A stretch of DNA of 64,000 nucleotides from Streptacidiphilus jeojiense (GCF_000719095.1 NZ_JOEH01000005.1:62001-126000), one strand, 5' to 3'; shown: positions 41,260 through 55,629, numbered from the stretch's first letter. Notes: generated by a model not told the origin, from the sequence alone. A program made the numbers and translations.

Positions 41260-42567
41260 TTACTCGAAGCGGGCGGCGTAGCGCTGCTGCAGCTCCGGCC
41301 AGTGCCGGCGCAGCGCCTCGGCGCCGATCGGCTGGTCGCCGCTGGGAGCCGCCAGGCCGTGGGCGGTGAAGAGGTGCTCGGAGAGTCCGTGCGGGTCGGG
41401 GTCGACGCCGTGCGCCTCGCGGTAGCTGAGCAGTCCGTCGAGGTAGGCGTCCAGCGGATCGGCGGTGTCGGCGTCGTGCTCCGGCTCCACCGCCGGATCG
41501 GGCGCGTTCCTGGTGGCGAACCACACCTCGGGGCCCTCGTCGTCCTGGACCGGCTCGGCCTCGACCGGCTCGGGCTCGACCGGGAGGCGGTGTCGGGCCG
41601 CGGCCAGCTTGGTGAGCACGGCGACCGGGTCGGGGTCCGGGACCGGACGGGACCGGGGCACCGGCCGGAATCCGAGCACCGACTGGGGGGCCGCGGGCGC
41701 GCCCGGGCCCGCCGGGGCGAAGGGGCGGGCCAGCGGAGGCTCGTCCAGGTACTGCACCGGCCCGGGCATCGGCTGCTGGACCGGTGCGGGGGCGGGCTGC
41801 GCCGACTGCGCCGGGAACGGTGCCGACGTGTCCTGGGCCGCGGGGGCGAGCTGGGGCGCCGGCTGGGCCTGCGCGACCTGCTCCGCGCCGGGCAGCGGGG
41901 CGTTGCGGATCACGTCCAGGTCCAGCGGCACGCCGTACTTGGCCAGCTTCAGCGGCAGCAGGGTCTCGATCGGCGCCTGGCGGCGCCAGCCGCGGCCGTA
42001 CCTGGCCCGCAGGTGGGTGCGGTAGACCAGCCGGTTCTGCTCCAGCCGGACCACCTCGTCGTAGGAGCGCAGCTCCCACAGCTTCATCCGGCGCCACAGC
42101 CGGAACGTGGGCACCGGCGACAGCAGCCAGCGCATCAGCCGCACCGACTCCATGTGCCGGTCCGCGCTGATGTCGGCGATCCGCCCGATGGCGTGCCGGG
42201 CCGCCTCCACCACCACCACGAAGAGCACCGGGATGATGGCATGCATCGCCATCGCCAGCGGGTCGCCCCAGGAGGAGGCCGCGTTGAAGACGATGGTCCC
42301 GGCCGTGAGCAGCCATGCGGTCTGCCGCAGCAGCGGGAAGGGGATGCGCAGCCAGGTCAGCACCAGGTCCAGCGCCAGCAGGACGGCGATCCCGACGTCC
42401 ACGCCGATCGGGAAGACGTAGGAGAAGTTCCCGAAGCCCTTGTGCAGGGCCAGTTCACGCACCGCGGCGTAGGAACCGGTGAAGCCGATACCGGCGATGA
42501 TGAACGCGCCGGCGGCGACCACGCCGATGAGCGCGCGGTGCGTACGGGTTATCGCAGGGCCTGCCAT
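41260..42567 (-). CDS. DUF2637 membrane protein (SpdA-like)
   Basis: A 435-residue protein with four membrane helices in the first ~135 residues (TRTHRALIGVVAAGAFIIAG, VFPIGVDVGIAVLLALDLVL and two more) followed by a cytosolic region. The PIGVDVGIAVLLALDLVLTW and WLLTAGTIVFNAASSWGDPL segments fit DUF2637, found in plasmid-spread SpdA proteins and in chromosomal Streptomyces copies. A basic segment (RMKLWELRSYDEVVRLEQNR) and a long Pro/Ala/Gln-rich disordered region follow. The C-terminal ~90 residues are acidic and then helical. Start is the ATG of MAGPAIT; the ribosome site is weak. Function unknown. Confidence 0.8.
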   Translation of the reverse strand: MAGPAITRTHRALIGVVAAGAFIIAGIGFTGSYAAVRELALHKGFGNFSYVFPIGVDVGIAVLLALDLVLTWLRIPFPLLRQTAWLLTAGTIVFNAASSWGDPLAMAMHAIIPVLFVVVVEAARHAIGRIADISADRHMESVRLMRWLLSPVPTFRLWRRMKLWELRSYDEVVRLEQNRLVYRTHLRARYGRGWRRQAPIETLLPLKLAKYGVPLDLDVIRNAPLPGAEQVAQAQPAPQLAPAAQDTSAPFPAQSAQPAPAPVQQPMPGPVQYLDEPPLARPFAPAGPGAPAAPQSVLGFRPVPRSRPVPDPDPVAVLTKLAAARHRLPVEPEPVEAEPVQDDEGPEVWFATRNAPDPAVEPEHDADTADPLDAYLDGLLSYREAHGVDPDPHGLSEHLFTAHGLAAPSGDQPIGAEALRRHWPELQQRYAARFE

Positions 42568-42803
42568 CGCTCGTTCAACCCCTGGGTCTGCTCGTTCATT
42601 TGGGTTTGGCGGTCTGGTTGTGCCGTGAGCGGGGACAGCTTGCCACAACCGGGTCGCTGCTTTTTCGGGCCACCGGGGAATGTCACACCCTGCTGCCATG
42701 ATGTGGCGGAGCGTGTTCTTCGGGGCCTTGCGGCCCGTTCCGGGACAATGGGGGGACCGCGGCCCGTGGGGGGCCGCACCGAGGGACAAGAAGGAGGGCC
42801 GTC

Positions 42804-44207
42804 ATGGGCAGGCGCAACCCGCAGTACCGCAGGGTCAAGAAGCGGGACCAGACGGCCCACCAGCAGGCCCGGCACGTGCACGTACCCGACGACGGCACCC
42901 CGCAGCAGCACGCCCGCGCCCAGCAGCAGGGGCAGGAGCAGCAGGAGCCGTCGCTGCGGGAGCTGGTGGAGGCGGCCTGCGGCTCGGTGCTGTACTCCTC
43001 CGAGGACGGCTACCACCTCGCGCTGGACCAGGCCGCGAGCCTGCTCTCCGAGCCCTCCGCACGCTGGCCGGAGACCGGGCGGGCGGTGCTGCTGGTGAGC
43101 GGCGCGCAGCTGGCACGGCTCTGGCGGGCCGGCTGGCAGCCCGCCGACCTGGCCCGGGCGGTGCGCCGGGAACTGACGACGCGACACCTGCGGCTGGCGG
43201 TCGACCTGATGGCCGCCGAGCTGCGCGGCTACGCCGCGGCCGGTCTCGACCCGCGCTGGACCGGCCAGCTGCGGGAGTTGGAGGCCGCCGAGTGGTGGGG
43301 GCAGGACGACGCCTTCCTGCCCGGCGTCTCGGACCGGGAACGGCTGGACCGCTTCTCGGTGGCGACGCTGCTGCTGGAGCTGTACCGGTTGATCGGCCGG
43401 CTGCCACCACTGACCCTGCTCGGCCCACCGCCCGGCGCCGCGCCGCGGACCAACGGCGCCGCCCTGCCGTTCACCCCGAAGACCGGGAGCGAGCCCAGGA
43501 TGCTCGGCCGGATCCGGGCGCTGCTGGCCAAGGCGGAGTCCACCGAGTTCCCCGACGAGGCCGAGGCGCTGACCGCCAAGGCCCAGCAGCTGATGGCGCA
43601 GCACAGCATCGACGAGGCGCTGCTGGCGGCCTCCTCGGGCAGCCGGGCCGAGCCGGGGGCCTGCCGGATCGGGGTGGACAACCCCTATGAGGCGCCCAAG
43701 GCGCTGCTGCTGGACGCGGTCGCCGGTGCCAACCGGGCCACCTCGCTGTGGACCAAGGAGTTGGGCTTCTGCACGGTGGTGGGCTTCCCCGCCGACCTGG
43801 AGGCGGTCGAGCTGCTGTACACCTCACTGCTGGTGCAGGCGACCGGGGCGATGAACAGCGCGGGGATACAGGGTGGGGGCGCCGGCGGCTCGCGCACCAA
43901 GGGCTTCCGGCAGTCGTTCCTGATCTCCTACGCGGCCCGGATCAGGGAGCGGCTCTCCGGGGCGACCGCGCAGGCGACCGAGGAGGCACTGGTCGGGCTG
44001 CGCGCCGAGGGCCGCGAGGACTCCTCCGGGCTGCTGCCGGTGCTCGCCGCCCGGGAGGAGGCGGTGCGCCGGTCCACCGAGCAGATGTTTCCCAACGCCA
44101 GGGCCGGCCGGGCGATCAGGGCCAGCGACTACGAGGGCTGGACCCAGGGGCGCGCCGCGGCGGACCGCGCGCAGCTGCGGGGGCACGGGGCGGAGCTGCC
44201 GCGGTAG
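42804..44207 (+). CDS. DUF2786 domain protein
   Basis: A 467-residue soluble protein. The N-terminus is very basic (GRRNPQYRRVKKRDQTAHQQ) then Gln-rich. Residues ~225-265 hold the DUF2786 signature LGRIRALLAKAESTEFPDEA and EALTAKAQQLMAQHSID, a short helical domain also seen in phage and mobile-element proteins. A C-terminal domain of ~180 residues ends SDYEGWTQGRAAADRAQL. AAGGAGG precedes the ATG. It diverges from the DUF2637 gene. Function unknown; the basic N-terminus suggests nucleic-acid contact (inference). Confidence 0.82.
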   Translation: MGRRNPQYRRVKKRDQTAHQQARHVHVPDDGTPQQHARAQQQGQEQQEPSLRELVEAACGSVLYSSEDGYHLALDQAASLLSEPSARWPETGRAVLLVSGAQLARLWRAGWQPADLARAVRRELTTRHLRLAVDLMAAELRGYAAAGLDPRWTGQLRELEAAEWWGQDDAFLPGVSDRERLDRFSVATLLLELYRLIGRLPPLTLLGPPPGAAPRTNGAALPFTPKTGSEPRMLGRIRALLAKAESTEFPDEAEALTAKAQQLMAQHSIDEALLAASSGSRAEPGACRIGVDNPYEAPKALLLDAVAGANRATSLWTKELGFCTVVGFPADLEAVELLYTSLLVQATGAMNSAGIQGGGAGGSRTKGFRQSFLISYAARIRERLSGATAQATEEALVGLRAEGREDSSGLLPVLAAREEAVRRSTEQMFPNARAGRAIRASDYEGWTQGRAAADRAQLRGHGAELPR

Positions 44208-44231
44208 CGCTGAAGCGTGTGCATGGTTGGC

Positions 44232-44306
44232 CGCGCAGTTCCCCGCGCCCCTGGGGGGCTGCAACTGGCTCAGTTGCAATTGCTCAGGGGCGCGGGGAAC
44301 TGCGCG
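44232..44306. repeat. Composite palindrome, Streptomyces-type intergenic repeat
   Basis: A perfect 22-bp inverted repeat (CGCGCAGTTCCCCGCGCCCC plus TG at 44232-44253; complement at 44285-44306) encloses a second perfect 7-bp hairpin (GCAACTG-GCT-CAGTTGC, 44261-44277). The core GTTCCCCGCGCCCCT also forms the coaA terminator at 376-408. I recall this palindrome as frequent between Streptomyces genes. It probably acts as a terminator after the DUF2786 gene, with no T-run. Confidence 0.75.
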
Positions 44307-44440
44307 ACAAGCCAGCTACGGTCCGCAACCCAGATCCCTCCGCACCTCCGCCCACGGGTGGTTCCCTACCGACCCGCCCCGCCCCCCAGGCGGCACGCGC
44401 TAACGTCGGAGGACCGTCGGCACGCACCTGGAGCACCCCC

Positions 44441-46795
44441 GTGAAATCCGTCGAAGCCCTGGCCGCCTCGCTCGCCGCGCTCACCCCCGACGAGTTGGCC
44501 GAGCTGCTGGATGCCCGCCGAGTGCACGGCGACACCCGGCGTCGCACCGGGCCGGGCCCGCAGAGCCTCGACGAGCTGGCCCAGCGGCTTCTGGAGGACC
44601 GCTCGGTCGGCGACGCCGTCGGCCGGCTGACCGCGCCCGGGCTGCAGCTGCTGTCCGCCGCGGTCTGGCTGGCCGCCCGGCGGCACGGCGCACTGATGCC
44701 GCAGCCCTACTGGACCCCGCTGGAGCCGTCCTCCCGCCCGGTGGCGACCGAGGCGCTGCTGGAGTTCCTCGCCGGTGACGACCAGGCCCTGCGGGCCGCC
44801 GCAGAGCGGGTTCTGACGGAGCTTCAGCGACTGGCCCTGGTACTGCCCGCCGACGCCCCACCGGACGCCCCACCCGACGCCGAGGAGCTCGCGCTGCCCG
44901 GCTTCGTCCACCGGCACCTGGCCGAGGCCATGGGCCTGAGCCGCCCGGCCGCCCAGCTGATGACCGAGGCCTTCAACGCACCCGAGGTGCACCGGATCGC
45001 GGCCGGACTCGACCTGCCGTCCAACCGCAACCGGGAGACCGCCCAGGCGGCCGTGGTCGCCGCGCTCGGCGACCGCGAGCGGATGCGTTCGCTGATCGCC
45101 GGCGCACCGCCGGACGTGGCCGAAATGCTGCAGCTGCTGGTGCAGGGACCGCCCCTGCTGCGCACCCACTGCTTCGTCCCGCTCGGCGGGTACCACTACG
45201 GTGCGGCCACCAAGTACCAGCTGCGGCCCGGCGGCTCCGGCGACCCCGCCACCGACTGGCTGGCCGAGCACGGGATGCTGGTCCCGGTCGGACCCGACCT
45301 GGTCGAGCTGCCCTACGAGGTCCTGGACGCCGCGGCCGGGGGCCGGATCACCGCCCGGTTCGACCCCGAGCCCCCGGTGCTCGCCACCGGCGTCCGCCCG
45401 GTACCCGAGGCCCTGCCGGAGGCGCGGGCCGCCGCGGCCTCGGCCAGCCGCAGGATGGAACTGCTGCTGGCCGCCTGCGCCGCCGCTCCCCCGGGGATCC
45501 GCAAGTCCGGCGGCCTGGCCGTCAGGGACACCAGGAGGCTGGCCAAGGCCATCGAGGCGCCCGAGGAGCAGACCCGGCTGTGGCTGGATCTCGCCTACAA
45601 CGCCGATCTGCTCGGCGACCACCAGGAGGTGCCGGACGGCCCGGCGCCCCGGGGCCGCAGCCGGCGCGCGGCCGTGCCCAGCGCCCCGCTGCGACTGCTG
45701 CCGACCGCCCGCTACGACGACTGGCTGTCCCGGTCCCCCGCCGAGCGGCTGGTCCCGGTGGTGGCCACCTGGGCGGTCATCCCCGAGGTGCTGACCTGGT
45801 GGCCGGAGTACCGGGAGGAGACCCCGGTGGCCCTGGTGGCCCCGCAGGACCGGGAGGCGGTACCGCTGCGCCGCGAACTGCTCCGGGCGCTGGCCTCGCT
45901 GCCGCCCGGCGAGGGCCTGGGCCCGGTGGCGGCCTTCGCCGCCGAGACCCTGGAGGAGCTGGTCCGGCTGGTGGGTTGGCACAGCCCCGGTCTGGTCACC
46001 CTGGACGAGGACGGCCTGGGCCGGGTGCTGGAGACGCTGCTGGAGGCGGAACAGCTGGGTGTGCTGGCCCACGGCCGGCCGAGCCCGCTGGGCGAGGCGG
46101 TGCTGGCGCTGCTGGAGACCGACGCCGCCGACTGGTTCCCCTGCGTGCCGGGCGTCGCCGCCAAGGACGGCGACGCCTACGCGGGCCCGCTGCGGCTGCT
46201 GCGGGAGGCCTGCGCGGCGCTGCTGCCCCCGCCGCAGCGGACCGCCAGGTTCCAGGCGGATCTGACCGCCGTCGCCGCCGGCGCCCCCTCGGCGGCCCTG
46301 GCGGAGCTGATGGGCTCGGCCGCCGACCGGGAGTCGGAGGGGCATGCGGTGGTCTGGCGCTTCAGTGCCGGCTCGGTACGCCGCGCCCTGGACGCCGGCA
46401 TGAGCGCCGACGACCTGCTCGCGGCGCTGCGGGAGGCTTCCGAGGGGGCGCTCCCGCAGCCGCTGGAGTACCTGGTCAAGGACACCGGCAGGACCCACGG
46501 CCGGGTCCGGGTGGTCCGCTCCGCCTGCTGCATCCGCTCCGACGACGAGGCGCTGGTGCTGGAGCTGTCGAAGACCAGGGTGCTGGCCAAGCTGGGGCTG
46601 CGCCGGATCGCACCGACCGTGCTGATCAGCACCCACTCCCCCAGCGCCACCCTGGAGGCCCTGCGCGCCGCGGGGTACGCGCCGGTGCTGGAGGCAGAGA
46701 GCGGCGTGACGGTGGTGGAGCGCGCCCCCGGCACCCGGGCGGAGCAGCGGATGCCCGACTACGACCGGATGCGCCGCAACCGCGGCAGGGTCTGA
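44441..46795 (+). CDS. Helicase-associated (XPB-like C-terminal) domain protein
   Basis: A 784-residue protein. The N-terminal half is helical with WH-like segments (LAASLAALTPDELAELLDAR; LQLLSAAVWLAARRHG). The C-terminal ~120 residues match the helicase C-terminal/XPB-associated domain: EYLVKDTGRTHGRVRVVRSA, CCIRSDDEALVLELSKTRVL, and APTVLISTHSPSATLEALRA. No Walker A or DEAD-type motor motif is present, so it is not itself a helicase. GTG start has GGAG 7 bases upstream. Mycobacteria carry a relative beside an XPB helicase, from memory; here it stands alone between the DUF2786 gene and rpoC. A DNA-repair or transcription role is inference. Confidence 0.8.
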   Translation: MKSVEALAASLAALTPDELAELLDARRVHGDTRRRTGPGPQSLDELAQRLLEDRSVGDAVGRLTAPGLQLLSAAVWLAARRHGALMPQPYWTPLEPSSRPVATEALLEFLAGDDQALRAAAERVLTELQRLALVLPADAPPDAPPDAEELALPGFVHRHLAEAMGLSRPAAQLMTEAFNAPEVHRIAAGLDLPSNRNRETAQAAVVAALGDRERMRSLIAGAPPDVAEMLQLLVQGPPLLRTHCFVPLGGYHYGAATKYQLRPGGSGDPATDWLAEHGMLVPVGPDLVELPYEVLDAAAGGRITARFDPEPPVLATGVRPVPEALPEARAAAASASRRMELLLAACAAAPPGIRKSGGLAVRDTRRLAKAIEAPEEQTRLWLDLAYNADLLGDHQEVPDGPAPRGRSRRAAVPSAPLRLLPTARYDDWLSRSPAERLVPVVATWAVIPEVLTWWPEYREETPVALVAPQDREAVPLRRELLRALASLPPGEGLGPVAAFAAETLEELVRLVGWHSPGLVTLDEDGLGRVLETLLEAEQLGVLAHGRPSPLGEAVLALLETDAADWFPCVPGVAAKDGDAYAGPLRLLREACAALLPPPQRTARFQADLTAVAAGAPSAALAELMGSAADRESEGHAVVWRFSAGSVRRALDAGMSADDLLAALREASEGALPQPLEYLVKDTGRTHGRVRVVRSACCIRSDDEALVLELSKTRVLAKLGLRRIAPTVLISTHSPSATLEALRAAGYAPVLEAESGVTVVERAPGTRAEQRMPDYDRMRRNRGRV

Positions 46796-46819
46796 GCAGG
46801 TCGGGCCCGGGAACGCCGA

Positions 46820-46851
46820 AGGGCGGCCACCCCTCTCGGGGTGGCCGCCCT
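46820..46851. terminator. Bidirectional terminator between helicase-associated gene and rpoC
   Basis: A perfect 14-bp stem (AGGGCGGCCACCCC and its complement) closes on TCTC. It lies between the converging ends of the + strand gene and rpoC. Confidence 0.8.
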
Positions 46852-46876
46852 CCGGTCGTACTACGTGCTGCGACTG

Positions 46877-50776
<3,900 letters not shown>

Positions 50777-50880
50777 GGGTCGTCAATCCCACCTTCGGGG
50801 TCGAAGTCTTACATCTGGTCTGAGGGGGTCCTGGGGGCGGCGGGCCGGCGCTGGTTGGACAGCGCCGACCCGGACCCTCG

Positions 50881-53800
50881 TCAGACCTCTTCGACGCTGC
50901 TCGGCTCTCGCCGGGACAGGTCGATACCGAGCTCCTCCGCGGCGCGGAACACGTCCTCGTCGGAGTCACGCATCTCGATGGACATGCCGTCCGAGGACAG
51001 CACCTCCACGTTCAGGCAGAGCGACTGCATCTCCTTGATGAGCACCTTGAAGGACTCGGGGATGCCGGGCTCGGGGATGTTCTCGCCCTTGACGATGGCC
51101 TCGTAGACCTTCACGCGGCCGAGAACGTCGTCGGACTTGATGGTGAGCAGTTCCTGGAGGGCGTAGGCGGCGCCGTACGCCTCCAGCGCCCACACCTCCA
51201 TCTCACCGAAGCGCTGACCACCGAACTGCGCCTTACCACCCAGCGGCTGCTGGGTGATCATGGAGTACGGACCGGTCGAACGGGCGTGCAGCTTGTCGTC
51301 GACCAGGTGGTGCAGCTTGAGGATGTACATGTAGCCGATCGAGATCGGCATCGGGAACGGCTCACCGGAGCGGCCGTCGAACAGCCGCGCCTTGCCGGAG
51401 GAGCCGACCAGACGGTCGCCGTCCCGGGTGAGCGTGGTGTGGTCCAGCAGACCGGTGATCTCGTCCTCACGGGCGCCGTCGAAGACCGGGGTGGCGAGGT
51501 TGGTGCCACCGATGGCCTTGTCGGCCCCGATCTTCTGCAGCCGGCGGGCCCACTCCTCGGCGATGCCCGAGACGTCCCAGCCGGTCTTGGCGAGCCAGCC
51601 GAGGTGGGTCTCCAGCACCTGTCCCGGGTTCATCCGGGACGGGACGCCGAGCGGGTTGAGCACGATGTCGACCGGGGTGCCGTCCTCGAGGAAGGGCATG
51701 TCCTCGACCGGGAGGATCTTGGAGATGACACCCTTGTTGCCGTGCCGGCCGGCCAGCTTGTCACCGTTGGTGATCTTGCGCTTCTGGGCCACGTAGACCC
51801 GGACCAGCTGGTTGACGCCGGGCGGCAGCTCGTCGCCCTCCTCGCGGTCGAAGACGCGGACGCCGATGACCTTGCCCTGCTCACCGTGCGGCACCTTCAG
51901 CGAGGTGTCGCGGACCTCACGGGCCTTCTCACCGAAGATGGCGCGCAGCAGGCGCTCCTCCGGGGTCAGCTCGGTCTCGCCCTTGGGCGTGACCTTGCCG
52001 ACCAGGATGTCACCGGTGGTGACATCGGCGCCGATGCGGATGATCCCGCGCTCGTCCAGGTCCGCCAGGACCTCCTCGGAGACGTTCGGGATGTCCCGGG
52101 TGATCTCCTCCGGACCCAGCTTGGTGTCACGGGCGTCGACCTCGTGCTCCTCGATGTGGATCGAGGAGAGGACGTCGTCCTGCACGAGGCGCTGCGACAG
52201 GATGATCGCGTCCTCGTAGTTGTGACCCTCCCAGGGCATGAACGCCACGAGCAGGTTCTTGCCGAGGGCCATCTCGCCCTCGTCGGTGCAGGGACCGTCG
52301 GCCAGCACCTGCCCGACCTCGATCCGCGCGCCCTCGTCCACGACGACCTTCTGGTTGAAGGAGGTGCCCTGGTTGGAGCGGGTGAACTTGGCCACGCGGT
52401 ACGTGGTGTAGGTGCCGTCGTCGTTGGCCACCGTGACGTAGTCGGCGGAGACCTCCTGGACCACACCGGACTTCTCGGCGGCGATGACATCGGCGGCGTC
52501 GACCGCGGCGCGGTACTCCATGCCGGTGCCGACCAGCGGGGCCTCGCTCTTCAGCAGCGGCACCGCCTGACGCATCATGTTCGCGCCCATCAGGGCGCGG
52601 TTGGCGTCGTCGTGCTCCAGGAAGGGGATCATCGCGGTGGCGACGGACACCATCTGGCGCGGCGAGACGTCCATGTAGTCGATCTCGACACCGGGGATGT
52701 AGTCGATCTCGCCGCCACGGCGGCGGACCAGCACACGGCCCTCGGCGAAGTGGTTGTCATCGGTCAGCGGCGCGTTGGCCTGGGCGATGACGAACCGGTC
52801 CTCCTCGTCCGCGGTGAGGTAGTCGATGCTGTCGGTGACGACACCATCGGTGACCCTGCGGTACGGGGTCTCCACGAAGCCGAAGGCGTTGACCCGGCCG
52901 TAGGAGGCGAGCGAACCGATCAGACCGATGTTCGGTCCTTCCGGGGTCTCGATCGGGCACATGCGTCCGTAGTGGGACGGGTGCACGTCACGGACCTCGA
53001 AGCCGGCCCGCTCACGGGACAGACCACCGGGGCCCAGCGCGGACAGACGACGCTTGTGGGTCAGCCCCGACAGCGGGTTCGTCTGGTCCATGAACTGGGA
53101 CAGCTGGCTGGTGCCGAAGAACTCCTTGATGGAGGCGACGACCGGCCGGATGTTGATCAGCGTCTGCGGCGTGATGGCCTCGACGTCCTGGGTGGTCATG
53201 CGCTCGCGCACGACCCGCTCCATACGGGCGAGACCCGTACGGACCTGGTTCTGGATCAGCTCGCCCACGTTGCGCAGGCGACGGTTGCCGAAGTGGTCGA
53301 TGTCGTCGTCCTCGACGACGATCGTGCTGCCGTTCGGGGCGACCGTCTCGGTCTCACCGGCGTGCAGCTGGACCAGGTACTTGATCGTGGCAAGGATGTC
53401 GTCCGTGGTGAGGACGCCGCCGTCGAGCGGCTGCTCCACGCCGAGCTTCTTGTTGATCTTGTACCGGCCGACCTTGGCGAGGTCGTAGCGCTTCGGGTTG
53501 AAGTAGAGGTTCTCCAGAAGCGTCTGCGCGGCCTCGCGGGTCGGCGGCTCGCCCGGACGCAGCTTGCGGTAGATGTCGAGCAGCGCGTCGTCCTGGCCCT
53601 GGGTGTGGTCCTTCTCCAGGGTGGCGCGCATCGACTCGTACTGGCCGAACTCCTCCAGGATCTGCTCGGAGGTCCAGCCGAGGGCCTTCAGTAGCACCGT
53701 GACCGACTGCTTGCGCTTGCGGTCGATGCGGACACCGACCATGTCGCGCTTGTCGATCTCGAGCTCGAGCCAGGCACCACGGGACGGGATGACCTTGGCG

Positions 53801-54354
53801 GAGTAGATGTCCTTGTCGGACGTCTTGTCCAGGGTGGTGTCGAAGTAGACGCCCGGGGAGCGCACCAGCTGCGAGACGACGACACGCTCGGTGCCGTTGA
53901 TCACGAAGGTGCCCTTGTGGGTCATGAGCGGGAAGTCGCCCATGAAGACCGTCTGCGACTTGATCTCGCCGGTCTCGTTGTTGGTGAACTCGGCGGTGAC
54001 GAAGAGCGGGGCCGCGAAGGTGAAGTCGCGGTCCTTGCACTCGTCGATCGAGTTCTTGGGGGGCTCGAAGCGGTGGTCGCGGAAGGTCAGCGACATCGAA
54101 CCGGAGAAGTCCTCGATCGGGGAGATCTCCTCGAAGATCTCCTCCAGGCCGGACTTCTGCGGGACGTCGTGTCCTTCTGCGAGCGACGCCTCGACCCTGT
54201 CCTTCCACGCCTGATTGCCGAGGAGCCAGTCGAAGCTCTCGGTCTGCAGGGCGAGGAGGTTGGGAACCTCGAGGGGCTCACGAATCTTCGCGAAGGAAAT
54301 ACGGAGCGGTGCGGTGGATGCGGAGTTGTTCGAGGCGTTGCGCGAGGCGGCCAA
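50881..54354 (-). CDS. rpoB: DNA-directed RNA polymerase beta subunit
   Basis: Beta forms the other half of the RNA polymerase active cleft. It has 1157 residues. The rifampicin region (about residues 420-450, [20 protein letters not shown] and [18 protein letters not shown]) has the wild-type Asp, His and Ser, so rifampicin sensitivity is expected at this gene. The TTG start is chosen because GGAAGGA lies 7 bases upstream and family proteins begin AASRNAS; an ATG ten codons upstream lies within an unlikely extension. A clear promoter lies 209 bases upstream, giving an untranslated leader of about 200 bases. It is cotranscribed with rpoC. Confidence 0.99.
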   Translation of the reverse strand: MAASRNASNNSASTAPLRISFAKIREPLEVPNLLALQTESFDWLLGNQAWKDRVEASLAEGHDVPQKSGLEEIFEEISPIEDFSGSMSLTFRDHRFEPPKNSIDECKDRDFTFAAPLFVTAEFTNNETGEIKSQTVFMGDFPLMTHKGTFVINGTERVVVSQLVRSPGVYFDTTLDKTSDKDIYSAKVIPSRGAWLELEIDKRDMVGVRIDRKRKQSVTVLLKALGWTSEQILEEFGQYESMRATLEKDHTQGQDDALLDIYRKLRPGEPPTREAAQTLLENLYFNPKRYDLAKVGRYKINKKLGVEQPLDGGVLTTDDILATIKYLVQLHAGETETVAPNGSTIVVEDDDIDHFGNRRLRNVGELIQNQVRTGLARMERVVRERMTTQDVEAITPQTLINIRPVVASIKEFFGTSQLSQFMDQTNPLSGLTHKRRLSALGPGGLSRERAGFEVRDVHPSHYGRMCPIETPEGPNIGLIGSLASYGRVNAFGFVETPYRRVTDGVVTDSIDYLTADEEDRFVIAQANAPLTDDNHFAEGRVLVRRRGGEIDYIPGVEIDYMDVSPRQMVSVATAMIPFLEHDDANRALMGANMMRQAVPLLKSEAPLVGTGMEYRAAVDAADVIAAEKSGVVQEVSADYVTVANDDGTYTTYRVAKFTRSNQGTSFNQKVVVDEGARIEVGQVLADGPCTDEGEMALGKNLLVAFMPWEGHNYEDAIILSQRLVQDDVLSSIHIEEHEVDARDTKLGPEEITRDIPNVSEEVLADLDERGIIRIGADVTTGDILVGKVTPKGETELTPEERLLRAIFGEKAREVRDTSLKVPHGEQGKVIGVRVFDREEGDELPPGVNQLVRVYVAQKRKITNGDKLAGRHGNKGVISKILPVEDMPFLEDGTPVDIVLNPLGVPSRMNPGQVLETHLGWLAKTGWDVSGIAEEWARRLQKIGADKAIGGTNLATPVFDGAREDEITGLLDHTTLTRDGDRLVGSSGKARLFDGRSGEPFPMPISIGYMYILKLHHLVDDKLHARSTGPYSMITQQPLGGKAQFGGQRFGEMEVWALEAYGAAYALQELLTIKSDDVLGRVKVYEAIVKGENIPEPGIPESFKVLIKEMQSLCLNVEVLSSDGMSIEMRDSDEDVFRAAEELGIDLSRREPSSVEEV

Positions 54355-54562
54355 GAGGGGGTCCTTCCGAGGGCTCGGACTCACTACGCGCGTACCGGGC
54401 CCACCCGTCGCACGGGTAGCATCCGCGCTTCCACACGAGCTCAGGGGCCTGGACGTTTCTCCAGGTCGGAGCCAGTGCGCAAACGGGGTGCCACCCCTGG
54501 TCGGGGCAGTGCGTACTCCGGGGGTCGAGTCACGGAGCAGCTAAAAGGCAGCGCAAAGGGAC

Positions 54563-54591
54563 AGTGTAGCCAGACGGCACACTGCTGTCCA
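54563..54591 (-). promoter_or_regulatory. rpoBC promoter
   Basis: Minus-strand TGGACA (54591-54586), 17-base spacer, TACACT (54568-54563). This is a good sigma-70/HrdB promoter. Transcription should start near 54556, about 200 bases before the TTG start. Confidence 0.8.
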
Positions 54592-55144
54592 GTCCGGATT
54601 CGGAGACCGAATCGTCGAACTCCCTACCTCGCGGTGCGACCCCCTGTCGAGGGCGCCCCTGGGGCGGTTACTGCCTACTGGGTGTGTATTCCCCACCACA
54701 CCCCGGTTCCATGCCTGGAACCTGAGATTTGCTCGCTGCCGTGCCGCTGTCATGCCGCTGCCGTGCTCGCCGCGCTGCCTGCCACGACCTCCCGGCGGAG
54801 GTACAACCTCGCGTCCTGAGAATTGCGCGCCGCGTGCGGTTCGTCAAGGGCGAGCCCCCGGTGAACCCCTCCGAGGACTCCTCCCGGAACCCGGCCGGGA
54901 GAGCTCCCGTCCGCCCCTGGGGCCGGCGGTCGGGCCGGGCGACTGCCCTGGTGGGGTGGTCGCACGGCGACCGCTGTGGCGGCGCCGGAAGTGGACCCGG
55001 ACGCCTGCGGCGCCCGCTGCGGACAGGTCGTACCCGCAGCGACGACGATCACCATACTCGCCCTCGGGGGCGCTGGGGAGCACCTCGGCGACAGAAGTGG
55101 CGAATCGTCATAGATCGGACAGCAGTGGCCGGATGGACCCGGCA
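54592..55144. other. Gene-free stretch between rpoB promoter and rplL terminator
   Basis: About 550 bases with no ORF that I can support. Frames reading through are antisense shadows without family motifs or ribosome sites. Near 54750-54790 there are short imperfect GC-rich repeats (CGGCAGCGGCA-like). It may hold distal promoter elements or remnants of a lost gene; nothing in it identifies either. Confidence 0.5.
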
Positions 55145-55189
55145 AACAAAAAACCGAGGTGCTCACCCGTACGGGTGAGCACCTCGGTT
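55145..55189 (-). terminator. Rho-independent terminator after rplL
   Basis: A perfect 38-base palindrome (AACCGAGGTGCTCACCCGT and its complement, 55152-55189) is followed on the minus strand by TTTTTTGTTTG. It is the best classical terminator in the window and separates rplJ-rplL from rpoBC. Confidence 0.9.
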
Positions 55190-55245
55190 CAGAGGTTCGT
55201 ACCGGCCTCACGGCCGGCAGGCGAACCGCCAGTCGGTAACCGGAG

Positions 55246-55629
55246 TTACTTGACGGTGACGGAAGCGCCGGCAGCCTCGAGAGCAGCCTTGGCCTTCTCG
55301 GCCGCGTCCTTGGCAACCTTCTCCAGGACGGTGGCGGGCACGCCGTCAACGAGGTCCTTGGCCTCCTTCAGGCCGAGGGAGGTGAGGGCGCGCACCTCCT
55401 TGATGACCTGGATCTTCTTGTCACCGGAGGCGGTGAGGACGACGTCGAACTCGTCCTGCTCCTCGACGGCCTCGACGGCGGCAGCAGCGCCACCACCGGC
55501 GGCGACGGCCACGGGGGCGGCAGCCTTGACGTCGAACTTCTCCTCGAACGCCTTCACGAACTCGGAGAGCTCGATGAGGGTGAGCTCGGCGAACTGCTCG
55601 AGCAGCTCTTCCTGGGACAGCTTCGCCAT
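55246..55629 (-). CDS. rplL: 50S ribosomal protein L7/L12
   Basis: L7/L12 forms the mobile stalk dimers that recruit and stimulate translational GTPases. The 127 residues have the N-terminal L10-binding helices ([20 protein letters not shown]), an Ala/Gly hinge ([20 protein letters not shown]), and the C-terminal factor-binding domain ([20 protein letters not shown]). It lies 89 bases after rplJ and is followed by a strong terminator. Confidence 0.98.
   Translation of the reverse strand: MAKLSQEELLEQFAELTLIELSEFVKAFEEKFDVKAAAPVAVAAGGGAAAAVEAVEEQDEFDVVLTASGDKKIQVIKEVRALTSLGLKEAKDLVDGVPATVLEKVAKDAAEKAKAALEAAGASVTVK

Noticed and set aside
53000..53130. Rifampicin-resistance changes in rpoB
   Set aside because: The resistance region has the wild-type Asp, His and Ser residues.
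54750..55349. A 199-codon frame between rpoB and rplL
   Set aside because: It runs antisense-free into rplL in another frame, is Pro/Arg/Ser low complexity, and shows no start site or family match.
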